This document shows, piece by piece, positions 26,703-36,504 of a stretch of DNA of 41,265 bases. The notes under the pieces were generated by a model. It had not been told where the DNA came from. It made no database searches and saw only the letters and a list, made by a program, of their open reading frames with translations. Within the stretch, counting starts at the first letter, position 1. Every line of letters starts with the position of its first letter. The translations under genes were made by a program, and so were the position numbers. Origin of the DNA: an uncultured Porphyromonadaceae bacterium (lineage in GTDB: Bacteria > Bacteroidota > Bacteroidia > Bacteroidales > Barnesiellaceae_A); NCBI GenBank assembly GCA_900542255.1, contig UQMR01000015.1, positions 1-41,265 of the forward strand, read 5' to 3'.

Positions 26703-26960
26703 GGTCGCACCGATTTATCGGCTCCGATTGTTAAAATAATAGAAAAAATCGAGCTTTATAAGGTTACATTCTGTCTCTTTTTTCTCTAATTTCGCGGTCG
26801 AAAACAAGAACAAAGAGACAGTATGAAAGCTTATACAGTTCGCTATAAGAATAAAATAGATGATTTCCATTCCTGGGGTGTGGGTTTTTTGATTTAGTGG
26901 CTGCTGTATCTACCCTATAAGTCGTATTCATTAAAAAATAATAAAATAATCGGTTAATTT
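26703..26960 (+). promoter_or_regulatory. Leader region of the efflux operon
   Basis: Contains an inverted repeat, CTGTCTCTTT (26771-26780) with AAAGAGACAG (26812-26821), around a promoter-like TAATTTCG (26787-26794). A 24-codon open frame begins directly after (26823-26897), perhaps a leader peptide or a relic. No larger gene is visible. Confidence 0.35.
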
Positions 26961-28071
26961 ATGAGCAAATCAAAAAGGCTCATAATGCTGTTGTCTATTA
27001 CAGCATTATGCAGCCATAGTGTATGTACCCAAACTCGGATGTTGGGAATAGAGGAGTTGTTTGCTCTCGCAGAGGAGCAAAGTGTAAGTATCCAAATCTA
27101 TAAAACGGAGACGAGGCGGCCGGCGAAGCCTTGAAGGCTGCCAAAGCTCAGCGACTTCCCGAAATAGGCGTGTCGCTCTCGGCAAGTTATTTGGGAAACG
27201 GACAAATCTGGGATAGAGATTTCAGCAACGGCATGGAGGTTGAGATGCCGCATTTCGGCAATAATTTTGCGTTAGAGGCGCAACAGGTAATTTATGCCGG
27301 AGGAGCCATAAGCAGCGGCATCAAACAGGCCGAATTGAGTAAGTCGTTGGCCGAACTCGACTTGCGAAAGAATGTTCAGGAAATACGTTTCTTGCTTGTC
27401 GGGCATTACCTGAATCTGTATAAACTCGACAATCAGATTCTGGTATTGCAGAAAAATATGGAGCTGACCGACCAAGTCATTGCCAATATGATGGCTCGCA
27501 GGGAGCAGGGTACGGTCCTCAAAAACGATATTACTCGTTATGAGTTGCAGAAAGAGCAGCTCAATTTGCAGTTGACAAGGGTGATGAACGACCGGCGGAT
27601 TGCCAACCATCAGTTGGTTACGACCTTGCATCTGCCCGACAGCACCGAGATTCTTCCCGATACGGCGTTATTGGGAGAGCAGATATCGTCATTGAGCGAG
27701 TACGATTGGCAAGAGATAGCGACGGCAAACAACATTGCCCTGAAACAGGCGCAGACAACTGTCCGGTTGAAGGAGGAGATGGTAAAAAAAGAACGCTCCG
27801 AGATTCTTCCGCACATATCTCTGGTTGCGGCCGACCATCTGGACGGCCCTATTACGATAGAAGTGCCCGTACTGAATAATAACTTTAATTATTGGTATGT
27901 CGGGGTGGGTATCAGGTACAATATCTCTTCTCTTTTCAAAAATAATCATAATGTAAAACAGGCACGACTGAATGTGCGTCGTGCACAAGAGCAACGCCGG
28001 TTGGCGCAAGAACAGGTCGAAAATGCTGTACAAGAGGGGTTTGTAAATTTTATGACGGCCTTTACCGATTT
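26961..28071 (+). pseudogene. TolC-family outer membrane efflux gene, frameshifted and 3'-truncated
   Basis: ATG 26961 opens a signal peptide (MSKSKRLIMLLSITALCSHS) and the start of an outer membrane efflux protein, but this frame ends at TGA 27132-27134. The homologous frame continues with EALKAAKAQRLPEIGVSL and HFGNNFALEAQQVIYAGG. One extra base near 27112 would join the two as KTETEAAGEALKAAK, so a single-base deletion broke the gene. The second frame runs through the helical TolC repeats to MTAFTDF (about 28070) and then stops resembling TolC, some 70-80 residues before the usual end. From there the DNA belongs to the HlyD remnant in another frame. Two independent lesions argue for a real pseudogene; a sequencing error could explain only the first. 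Confidence 0.82.
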
Positions 28072-28221
28072 TTCTCTATGGTGCCGCAGGATAATGCAAC
28101 CGGCAATTTTGTCAAGGTAGAGCAAAGGATACCGGTACGTATCCGCTTGCAAGGCAATGATGCCGATAAAGTAGGTAAGCTGAGGGCCGGTTTCAACGTA
28201 GAATGTAAAATAAAGTATTGA
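28072..28221 (+). pseudogene. 3' remnant of an HlyD/EmrA-type adaptor gene
   Basis: In the frame TTC (28072) to TGA (28219-28221) the DNA encodes about 49 residues: FSMVPQDNATGNFVKVEQR, then IPVRIRL and a C-terminal RAGFNVECKIKY. NATGNFVKV-QR-PVRI is the conserved end of periplasmic adaptor proteins (EmrA/HlyD) that join an inner-membrane pump to TolC. About 300 upstream residues of a normal adaptor are missing. The remnant has no start of its own and is joined to the truncated tolC-like gene. Its stop lies one base before the ATG of the permease gene, exactly the spacing of an intact adaptor-permease operon. Confidence 0.82.
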
Positions 28222-28222
28222 C

Positions 28223-29818
28223 ATGAGTGCGCCGGTACAGACTCTCTCTTTTTCGATGCCCATGTTCAGGGCGTTCGTTCCCGAGAAGATACGGCCGTGG
28301 ATTTATTTGTTTATGGCCGCGACCTTCCAGTTCTCGGGGGGACTTTACTTGGGAACGCTCAACCAGATGATGGGCACTACGGCTCTTATGAGAGAAGACT
28401 TGCTGATGTGCCTGTACGCTAATCTGGCGGGGATGGCCATCTATTTCCCCCTGTTGTTCCGCATGAAGTTCCGTTTCACCAACAAAAGCCTGTTGTGTGC
28501 CTCGGCGGCCGGTGTATTGCTTTGCAATATGATTGCCCCGCATATCACGTTTCTGCCATTGTTGTGGCTGGTTTGCTTTATCGAGGGTATCTGTAAGATT
28601 CAGGGTACGTTTGAGTGTATGTCGAATATACAGCTTTGGATAACGCCGCCCCGCGATTTTACCTCCTTTTTCCCTATATTGCATATCGTCATTCTGGGAA
28701 GTATGCAGCTCGCCGATTTGTTGGCCTCGTATCTGATGTATTATTACCAATGGAATTACATGCAACTCTTCATCAGCGGAATCATGATTGTCGACCTCCT
28801 GATACTGACCGTTTGCGTACGGCATATCAGAATAATCAGGAAATTTCCGCTCTTGGGCATCGACTGGCTGGGGGCCATATTGTGGGCTGTGCTTATACTG
28901 GAAATTACCTATATATTCAATTACGGCGACTACTATGACTGGTGGAACAGTCCTGTCATTTGTCAGCTCTGCATTACGGCAGCTATTACGTCGGTGGTGT
29001 GTATAGGGCGCATGCTGTCCATCCGTCACCCCTACATAGAGCCTAAGATGTGGGGATACCGTTATCTGCTCCCTATTCTCATACTTATTGCTTTGGTCGA
29101 GATGCTTCTCGCTACCGAGCATGTGTTGGAGGAGGCTTTCTTGGAGGGCGTCATGCATTATGGTACGATGACGAGTGTACAGCTCGACTGGCCTATGTTG
29201 GCAGGCGTTGTGTCGGGATGCCTGTTTGCCTATTGGTGGATGCACGTAAGGCGTTTCCCTTATGTGCGCTTGCTCATAGTCGGGTTGATAGGTGTGATGG
29301 GCTACCTGCTGGGATTCTATTTCACAATATCGAGTGAGATTTCTCTTTCGCAGTTGTATTTGCCGATACTGTGCCGCGGGTTTGCGTATGCCGTACTGAG
29401 TGCAACGTTTATGACCTGCTTGGAGGAGATAATGACATTCCAGCATTTTTTCCAGGCGTTGTCGGTATTCAATATGCTGCACATGGTCGTAGGGGGTGTC
29501 GTAGGTGCCGCAATATATACACGGGGCATGGCCTACTGTTTGCCCGACAATATGGCGCGGTATGGTGCTGCCATAGACAGTGTGGCTGTAAGCCGTATGC
29601 CAGCCGATATGCCGGGTTATATGAATACGTTCATCACGCAAATGACAGAAATCAGCATTAAGCAAATGTATGGTTACGCAGTGTATGCCTGTGTGCTTCT
29701 CTTTATCTTGTTTTTGCTGTATGACGCACCCATTCGCAGGGAGTTGAAGCAAATGCCCAGTTGGCAAAAGGTAAGAAACCAGGTTGTAGCCTCTCTTACA
29801 AGTAAAAGATGGAAATAA
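28223..29818 (+). CDS. MFS-type efflux permease (EmrB-like), apparently intact
   Basis: The 531-residue product has about 14 hydrophobic segments and the size of drug:H+ antiporters of the 14-helix class that work with an HlyD adaptor and TolC in one complex across both membranes. The start is one base after the adaptor remnant stop. The open frame is uninterrupted and normal in length, so the protein could still be made, but its two partners in this operon are broken; it may use partners encoded elsewhere, or the operon may be decaying. Substrate unknown. A 524-codon open frame on the opposite strand is only its shadow. Confidence 0.82.
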   Translation: MSAPVQTLSFSMPMFRAFVPEKIRPWIYLFMAATFQFSGGLYLGTLNQMMGTTALMREDLLMCLYANLAGMAIYFPLLFRMKFRFTNKSLLCASAAGVLLCNMIAPHITFLPLLWLVCFIEGICKIQGTFECMSNIQLWITPPRDFTSFFPILHIVILGSMQLADLLASYLMYYYQWNYMQLFISGIMIVDLLILTVCVRHIRIIRKFPLLGIDWLGAILWAVLILEITYIFNYGDYYDWWNSPVICQLCITAAITSVVCIGRMLSIRHPYIEPKMWGYRYLLPILILIALVEMLLATEHVLEEAFLEGVMHYGTMTSVQLDWPMLAGVVSGCLFAYWWMHVRRFPYVRLLIVGLIGVMGYLLGFYFTISSEISLSQLYLPILCRGFAYAVLSATFMTCLEEIMTFQHFFQALSVFNMLHMVVGGVVGAAIYTRGMAYCLPDNMARYGAAIDSVAVSRMPADMPGYMNTFITQMTEISIKQMYGYAVYACVLLFILFLLYDAPIRRELKQMPSWQKVRNQVVASLTSKRWK

Positions 29819-29852
29819 ATTGTCTCATATCCGGGTCGCCTGTCGAGGCCAT

Positions 29853-29880
29853 AAAGCCGCGATGCAACAGGCGGCTTTTT
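29853..29880 (+). terminator. Terminator after the permease gene
   Basis: AAAGCCGC (29853-29860) and GCGGCTTT (29871-29878), 10-base loop, T5, 34 bases after the stop. Confidence 0.85.
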
Positions 29881-29967
29881 CGTAACATCGCCACTCCCGT
29901 CGGGAACAGATAGGGCAGGGCAATTCTATCGGAGGTAGGAATGTTATTTAAGTCAAAAAGTATTGAT

Positions 29968-29996
29968 GGCCGGTGATAATTTTACCGGCCGTTTTG
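29968..29996 (+). terminator. Second hairpin before eno
   Basis: GGCCGGT (29968-29974) and ACCGGCC (29984-29990), 9-base loop, followed by GTTTTG. May be a second terminator between the permease and eno. No gene is seen in 29881-30104. Confidence 0.55.
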
Positions 29997-30005
29997 TTAT
30001 ATTAG

Positions 30006-31385
<1,380 letters not shown>

Positions 31386-31430
31386 GAGGTGTACAATAGG
31401 TAATCAAATTTTTCATAAAGCTGTAATTCA

Positions 31431-31474
31431 GGGAACTTGCTCGACGAGAGTCGGGGGCAGGTTCCCGTTTTTTT
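31431..31474 (+). terminator. Terminator of eno
   Basis: GGGAACTTGC (31431-31440) pairs with GCAGGTTCCC (31457-31466), one G-U pair, 16-base loop, then T7. Confidence 0.88.
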
Positions 31475-31525
31475 GCAGTATCGGGATATGGTGTGGTTCC
31501 GACTCTCCATGCTGCCGATGTGTGG

Positions 31526-32842
31526 CTATACCTTGTATATCAGTTCCAGCCTGTGGGTCGCTGCGTATTGGAAGATGCCCCGCAGTATCATAAACGACAT
31601 GAAGGCGAGCCACAGCGCGTTGTTGCCTATGACGGGCAGGAATCCGTAGAAGATGGCAAAAAAGGCTGCCGTAGCCAGGAGCATGGTGTTGCGCATGATG
31701 CGTGTTTGCGTGGCACCCACCATGATGCCGTCTATCAGGAACGGTACCGACCCGGCCAGAGGTATGGCGATAATCCATCCTATATATTCTCCGGCACGGC
31801 TTATCAGCTCTGCCGCATTGCCGCGGGCGGTATCGACAAAGATGCCCAGCAGGTCGCGCCACCACACGAGATAGATGCACACGAAGAGCAGGGCTATGCC
31901 TATGCTCCACATGATGCAGCGGCGTATGTATAACCGCAAGGAGGCTTCGTCGCGTGCTCCGGTGAAACGTCCCGTCAAAGCCTCGGCAGCGTAGGCAAAA
32001 CCGTCGCTCATATAGGAGAAGAGCGTAAAGAGTTGCATCAGCAGCGTGTTTACGGCGAGAATCTCCTCGTCCATCCGTGCCGATATGGCGGTGAAGAAGG
32101 TGTAGACTATCACGATGCAGAATGTGCGTATGATAATGTTGCCGTTGATAGAGAAGAAACGCCGCAGCATCTCCCGGTCTAATATATCGTGCCAAGCCAC
32201 CCGCACAAACGTATGGCGGAAGAATAGCAGCAACAGTACCGTGGCCAGCACTACGCCGCTCCACTGCGCCACGACCGAGGCGTAGGCGATGCCTACGATA
32301 CCCAGGTCGAGTCCGAAAGCGAAGGCAAAGCTGCATGCCAAGTGTATCACGTTGACCGTCACGGCTATACACATCGGTATGACGGCATTCTGCATCCCTG
32401 TAAACCATCCGTTCAGCCCGAAGAGCAAGATGCCTGCCGGAACGGCCCAAATGCGGGCATAGAAGTAGTCGCTCACCATCTCGTTGCCGTTCATCATCCA
32501 CAGCGCAAACCGTCCCAGCGGAATCTGCAACAGCCATATCGCCAGGCCCAACACGCCGGCCACTGTGACGGCGCGCACCAGCATGCGGGTACACTCGGCG
32601 CGGTCGCCGGCACCGTAGGCTTGTGCCGTGAGACCGCTCGTCCCCATGCGCACAAACGAGCAATTCCAATAGATGAAATTAAAGATAGATACGCCTATCG
32701 CCAAGGCTCCTATCACGGCAGCCGAGTGCTCGCTGTCCCAGTGCCCGGCAATGGCCGTACTCACGATGCCCATCAGCGGCACGGTGATGTTCGAGATAAT
32801 GTTGGGTATGGCAAGGCGCAATATTTCGCGATTGGCTTTCAT
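31526..32842 (-). CDS. MATE family multidrug/cation antiporter (DinF-like)
   Basis: The 438-residue product has 12 hydrophobic segments and MATE family features: the N-terminal IPNIISNITVPLMGIVSTAIAG and GTSGLTAQAYGAGD in the first half, with the related PFLIDGIMVGATQTRIMRN in the second. MATE proteins export cationic drugs or metabolites in exchange for sodium or protons across the inner membrane. DinF-like is the best subgroup guess. It is transcribed alone; TAACTTTG at 32972-32965 on the minus strand, with TTG 18 bases further up, is the probable promoter. The large antisense frame on the opposite strand is a shadow. Confidence 0.93.
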   Translation of the reverse strand: MKANREILRLAIPNIISNITVPLMGIVSTAIAGHWDSEHSAAVIGALAIGVSIFNFIYWNCSFVRMGTSGLTAQAYGAGDRAECTRMLVRAVTVAGVLGLAIWLLQIPLGRFALWMMNGNEMVSDYFYARIWAVPAGILLFGLNGWFTGMQNAVIPMCIAVTVNVIHLACSFAFAFGLDLGIVGIAYASVVAQWSGVVLATVLLLLFFRHTFVRVAWHDILDREMLRRFFSINGNIIIRTFCIVIVYTFFTAISARMDEEILAVNTLLMQLFTLFSYMSDGFAYAAEALTGRFTGARDEASLRLYIRRCIMWSIGIALLFVCIYLVWWRDLLGIFVDTARGNAAELISRAGEYIGWIIAIPLAGSVPFLIDGIMVGATQTRIMRNTMLLATAAFFAIFYGFLPVIGNNALWLAFMSFMILRGIFQYAATHRLELIYKV

Positions 32843-32964
32843 ACTACTTGTTCTATGGGTGTCGTCCGGGCCGCGTCGCCGTTTCCTTTCCTGTTTTCAC
32901 AGCCGGCACAGCCCGCTTTTCCTTCTTTTCTGCCCGGCAAAAAAATCTTCTTGTCAAGGGCCTG

Positions 32965-32993
32965 CAAAGTTACGCTTTTATTGCCAAATGCAA
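32965..32993 (-). promoter_or_regulatory. Promoter of the MATE gene
   Basis: Minus strand TTG (32993-32991), 18 bases, TAACTTTG (32972-32965), about 120 bases upstream of the start. Spacing is slightly short. Confidence 0.5.
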
Positions 32994-33071
32994 TATACAT
33001 GCCGCATGTTGTAGCTTTGTTTGCCGGCGTGCTTTTTTGTTAGATGACAGTAGTTTGTGGATGTGAGAGCA

Positions 33072-34493
33072 TTACCCCTCGATAAAAGCCTCGCCGAGGT
33101 TGACGAAATAGATATGCTCGGTGGCGCGGGTCATGGCGGTGTATAGCCAGCGGTAGAAGTCGAGCGTCAGGTTTTGCGGGTCGATATATCCCATGTCGAT
33201 ATATACGTGCCGCCACTGTCCGCCCTGTGCCTTGTGGCACGTCACGCCGTAGGCATACTTCACTTGCAGTGCGTTGAACCACGGGTCGGCTTTGAGCCGC
33301 TGCATCCGTTCGCGTTGCGAGGCAATGTGGGCATAATCTTCGAGAATGGCAGTGTAGAGCCGTTCGTTCTCGTCGCGCGAGAGGGCGGGAGCCTCGCTCG
33401 TGAGCGTGTCTAAGAGGATGCGGGCTTCGAGCTCCACGTCGAGGTCGGGAAATTGCAGCTGTACGTCGGCAAAGCGGAAGCCATACATCTCGTAGTGCTT
33501 CCTCACACGCACCACGCGGGCGATGTCGCCGTTGGCAATGAAATCGACCTCTTTATACTCCTTGCCCCAGTAGTAGTTGTTCTTGGCCACCAACAGCATG
33601 TCGCCGGCGGTGAGCTCCTCTTCGCGGTAGAGAATCTGGTTGCGGATGCCTTGGTTGAATATGCCCGCCCGTTTGTTGGAGCGTGTTATCACGATGGTCT
33701 CGTCCATGCCCGCGTGGTCGTACGAGTCCGACAACCGTTCTATCAGAAATTCGCCGCTCAGGTTCTCCACGTCGGCATAGCCTTGCAGCCGCAGGCGGGG
33801 AGCCGGCAGTATGTCGCTTTTGTGTTGCTGCATGAGTTGCCGCAGCAGTGTGGCATTGTAGAGTATGCCGCTCTCGCTGGCCTGACGGGCAACTTCGTTC
33901 AGTTCGCAGGCCGTCACGCGCAGTCCGTACGAAGCGAGGCATTCGGGCGAGAGGGCAGGGCTGGCGCTCTGTCCCACAGGCGGAAGCTGTGCCGTGTCGC
34001 CGAGGAGCAGCAGCCGGCAGTTGTTGCCGTTATAGACATACTCTATCAGGTCGTCGAGGAGTTGCCCCGACCCATAGTAGTCGTTGCCCGGCGTGTTGTT
34101 TATCATGGATGCCTCGTCGACGATAAAGAGCGTGTCGTGGTGCAGGTTGTTGTCGGCAAGGAAACCCTTCATATCGGGCGAGAAACGTTGCTGACGGTAT
34201 ATCTTGCGGTGTATCGTGTAGGCTGCATGGCCGGCATAGCGGGCAAACACCTTGGCGGCGCGGCCTGTGGGTGCCAGCAGTACGGTCTTGTGCTCCAAAG
34301 CCGTGAGCGCCTTTACCAGTGCGCCTACCAACGAACTCTTGCCCGTGCCTGCGTAACCCGTGAGCAGGAACACCTCGTTGTCGCCGCCCGTGAGGATGAA
34401 GCGCGACAGCCTCAGCAGCAACTCGCTTTGTTGTGCGTTGGGGACGTATGGCAGATGATTGCAGGCCTGTGCGGCAAGAGCGTCGTATAACAT
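33072..34493 (-). CDS. RecD-like AAA/UvrD-type DNA helicase
   Basis: From ATG 34493 the product has 473 residues: superfamily 1 helicase with Walker A GYAGTGKS (46-53), LAPTGRAA (motif Ia), VDEASM (Walker B), GDTAQLPPVG (motif III), and near the end YGVTCHKAQGGQW and YTAMTRATE (motifs V and VI, UvrD-like C domain). It resembles RecD2/Dda-like stand-alone helicases of Bacteroidetes and is much shorter than RecD of the RecBCD complex, so it is probably an independent 5'-3' DNA helicase in repair or replication. The longer frame to 34535 is less likely. TACATTTG at 34540-34533 may be the -7 element. Confidence 0.9.
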   Translation of the reverse strand: MLYDALAAQACNHLPYVPNAQQSELLLRLSRFILTGGDNEVFLLTGYAGTGKSSLVGALVKALTALEHKTVLLAPTGRAAKVFARYAGHAAYTIHRKIYRQQRFSPDMKGFLADNNLHHDTLFIVDEASMINNTPGNDYYGSGQLLDDLIEYVYNGNNCRLLLLGDTAQLPPVGQSASPALSPECLASYGLRVTACELNEVARQASESGILYNATLLRQLMQQHKSDILPAPRLRLQGYADVENLSGEFLIERLSDSYDHAGMDETIVITRSNKRAGIFNQGIRNQILYREEELTAGDMLLVAKNNYYWGKEYKEVDFIANGDIARVVRVRKHYEMYGFRFADVQLQFPDLDVELEARILLDTLTSEAPALSRDENERLYTAILEDYAHIASQRERMQRLKADPWFNALQVKYAYGVTCHKAQGGQWRHVYIDMGYIDPQNLTLDFYRWLYTAMTRATEHIYFVNLGEAFIEG

Positions 34494-34532
34494 AGTGCAA
34501 TTACAGTTTCGGTCAAAGGGGGCTTGATATTG

Positions 34533-34540
34533 CAAATGTA
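34533..34540 (-). promoter_or_regulatory. Promoter -7 element of the RecD-like helicase gene
   Basis: TACATTTG on the minus strand, 39 bases upstream of ATG 34493; it lies beside the longer frame's start, again favouring the shorter form. No clear TTG partner. Confidence 0.45.
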
Positions 34541-34640
34541 AGCAATAATCGCGAATTGGAGATGCCGCCGACGGGTAGAGAGCTGCCCGGTCGCGATGAA
34601 ATTTCCCCTAAAATCATCCCGCCATGCCGTAATACCGTTG

Positions 34641-34656
34641 TAATTTTGTACTTTTG
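34641..34656 (+). promoter_or_regulatory. Tandem -7 elements of the DUF3822-rsmD unit
   Basis: TAATTTTG (34641-34648) directly followed by TACTTTTG (34649-34656); either gives a leader of roughly 40-50 bases. No clear TTG at the normal distance. Confidence 0.55.
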
Positions 34657-34704
34657 CAAACAAAGAGAAAAGTCAGATATTTGTAACGTCAACAACCCTA
34701 CGAT

Positions 34705-35520
34705 ATGCCGCACGACCTGCCTGCCGATACCTCGCAGTATATCTTGATGTTGCGCATCACGCGCCGCGAGATGATTTATTCCTGTTACCATCCTGCTGTC
34801 GACGGCTCGTTGGTATGCGGGCGCGAGGAGCTTTCGGCATCGGTATCGCTTCTGACGGAGGTAGAGCGTGTCGTTTACTCCCGTGAAGAGTTGTTGCAAC
34901 CCTTCAAGAAAGTGTATGTGTTGCTGCCCACGCAGCGGTTTCTGTTCGTCCCTGTTGATGTGCTTGCCGAGGCTTCGCCCGAGACTTTTTTCCGTGCCGT
35001 ATATCCTGCTGTCGATGGCGAAGAGGTGTTGGAAACCCGCCTGCCCTATGTGGGGGCAGCCCTGCTTTCCGCCGCCGACGGCTCTGTTGCATCGTTTGTG
35101 CGGCGCACGTTCGGTACGCCTGTCGTACTGCATCCGTTGGCACCCTTGTGCGAATATTTTTATCGCAAAAGCCGTGTGGGCAACTTTGCCAAGGTATATG
35201 CCCAGCTCTACGACGGCTATATGGAGGTAGTATGTTTCGATAAAAAAGGTCTGTTGCTTGCCAACACCTTTGCCACACCCGCTACCGACGATGCTGCCTA
35301 TCACCTGCTCAACGTGTGGCAGCAGCTGGGGCTGAACCAGCAGACCGACGAGGTGCAGATTGCCGGCGATGCCGTGGCGCGTCGCGAGCTGGCTACGCTG
35401 TTGCGCCGTTACATACGCACCGTGGGGCCTGTCATATTCCCCTCGCAACGCCACACCATCGGCAGCGATGCCATGCAATTACCTTTTGACCTTACAGCTT
35501 TGTCGTTATGCGAATTATAA
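34705..35520 (+). CDS. DUF3822 family protein
   Basis: The 271-residue product matches DUF3822, a Bacteroidetes family of unknown function commonly found just ahead of rsmD. Two similar alpha/beta halves (about 10-110 and 120-260) give it the look of an ASKHA-like (actin/hexokinase) fold, for example VYVLLPTQRFLFVPV and KVYAQLYDGYMEVVCFDKKGLLLANTF, but no ATP-binding signature can be shown. No signal peptide or membrane segment. It overlaps rsmD by 13 bases, so translation is coupled; a role in ribosome maturation is inference from that conserved pairing. Confidence 0.8.
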   Translation: MPHDLPADTSQYILMLRITRREMIYSCYHPAVDGSLVCGREELSASVSLLTEVERVVYSREELLQPFKKVYVLLPTQRFLFVPVDVLAEASPETFFRAVYPAVDGEEVLETRLPYVGAALLSAADGSVASFVRRTFGTPVVLHPLAPLCEYFYRKSRVGNFAKVYAQLYDGYMEVVCFDKKGLLLANTFATPATDDAAYHLLNVWQQLGLNQQTDEVQIAGDAVARRELATLLRRYIRTVGPVIFPSQRHTIGSDAMQLPFDLTALSLCEL

Positions 35521-36050
35521 GAGGAAAATACGGGCGTCGCCGTTTCGATGTCCCCACCAATATCAAGGCACGTCCTACGACCGACTTTGCCCGCGAGAAT
35601 CTCTTTAACGTGTTGGAAAACCGTCTCGATTTCGAGGGGCTTGCGGCACTCGACCTCTTTGCCGGTACGGGAGCCGTCAGTTTCGAGTTGCTGTCGCGCG
35701 GTTGCAGCCGAGTGGTGTGCGTAGAAAAACACCCCGTGCAGTATAATTTCATCCTCAAAGTGCAGAAAGAGTTGGCCGACGACAATCTCATGCCCGTGCG
35801 GGGCGACGTATTCCGTTTCGTGGCTTCGTGTCGCGAAGGGTTCGACTTTATCTTTGCCGACCCCCCTTACGACCTCCCGCAACTACCCTCTATACCTGCC
35901 AAGGTGCTCGATGAGGCAGCCATCCTCCGTCCCGGCGGCCTCTTCGTGTTGGAGCATTCGCGAGCCAACGACTTCTCGTCGCATCCGCTTTTTGTAGAGC
36001 ATCGCACATACGGCAGCGTCAATTTCTCCTTTTTCGTTCGTCCGGAGTAG
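35508..36050 (+). CDS. rsmD: 16S rRNA (guanine(966)-N2)-methyltransferase
   Basis: The 180-residue product is an RsmD-type methyltransferase, which methylates G966 of 16S rRNA during 30S assembly. The start MRIIRGKYGRRRFDVP and RPTTDFARENLFNVL is characteristic. The SAM-binding motif DLFAGTGAVS is at 49-58, and the catalytic DPPY at 118-121. Length matches the family (180-200). It overlaps the DUF3822 gene by 13 bases and ends at a compact terminator. Confidence 0.95.
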   Translation: MRIIRGKYGRRRFDVPTNIKARPTTDFARENLFNVLENRLDFEGLAALDLFAGTGAVSFELLSRGCSRVVCVEKHPVQYNFILKVQKELADDNLMPVRGDVFRFVASCREGFDFIFADPPYDLPQLPSIPAKVLDEAAILRPGGLFVLEHSRANDFSSHPLFVEHRTYGSVNFSFFVRPE

Positions 36051-36071
36051 GGGAGTAGTTCCCCCCTTTTT
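36050..36071 (+). terminator. Terminator of rsmD
   Basis: GGGGA (36050-36054) and TCCCC (36060-36064) pair over a 5-base loop, followed by CC and T5, starting at the stop codon. Confidence 0.65.
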
Positions 36072-36150
36072 GATTTTACCTCTCGTCATTGGGCGATAGA
36101 GGCTTGTTGTTGTGTCTCTGTTGTAGTGTATGTCGAAAAAGTATATTATG

Positions 36151-36185
36151 TATATTGTATATATAAAATATATTGTATATATTTG
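36151..36185 (+). promoter_or_regulatory. Toxin-antitoxin promoter with tandem 14-base repeats
   Basis: TTG (36155-36157), 20 bases, TATATTTG (36178-36185). Two exact copies of TATATTGTATATAT (36151-36164 and 36169-36182), 18 bases apart, cover both promoter elements. This is the layout expected of an antitoxin operator with two adjacent sites. Confidence 0.7.
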
Positions 36186-36210
36186 CGGTATATATTAAAA
36201 GGAGAAAATT

Positions 36211-36504
36211 ATGGATACAACTATCAAAAGGAAAAATATAGATTTACCGGCCGATGTTTTGCAAAAACTCTCGCTTATGGCCGTATCGCAAGGGAAAAGC
36301 CTAAAAGCCTACATAGAGCAGTTGCTTATCTCGAAGGCCAACGGCATCAATGTGGAGGTGAGCGAAAATCCTTCTCCGTCGGGTGATGAGTGGTACGATG
36401 ACCCGCAAAATATGGCTTCTGTACAGAAAGGTATAGAAGAAATGAATGCCGGTAAAGAGCGGTTATACTCGATGGAAGAGATAAAGAAACGGTTGGGTGT
36501 ATGA
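36211..36504 (+). CDS. Antitoxin, ribbon-helix-helix-like
   Basis: The 97-residue product starts with a strand (TIKRKNIDLP) followed by two helices (DVLQKLSLMAVSQG and SLKAYIEQLLISKA), the plan of a ribbon-helix-helix DNA-binding domain. A flexible acidic middle (SENPSPSGDEWYDDP) and a C-terminal helix (YSMEEIKKRLGV) would wrap the toxin. A strong ribosome site (AGGAG) precedes the ATG. Its stop overlaps the toxin start in ATGA. It should neutralise the toxin and repress the operon through the repeats at 36151-36182. The family name is not certain. Confidence 0.82.
   Translation: MDTTIKRKNIDLPADVLQKLSLMAVSQGKSLKAYIEQLLISKANGINVEVSENPSPSGDEWYDDPQNMASVQKGIEEMNAGKERLYSMEEIKKRLGV

Noticed and set aside
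28193..29767. 524-codon open frame on the minus strand opposite the permease gene
   Set aside because: Shadow of the permease; His/Gln/Arg-rich translation without domain, promoter or ribosome site.
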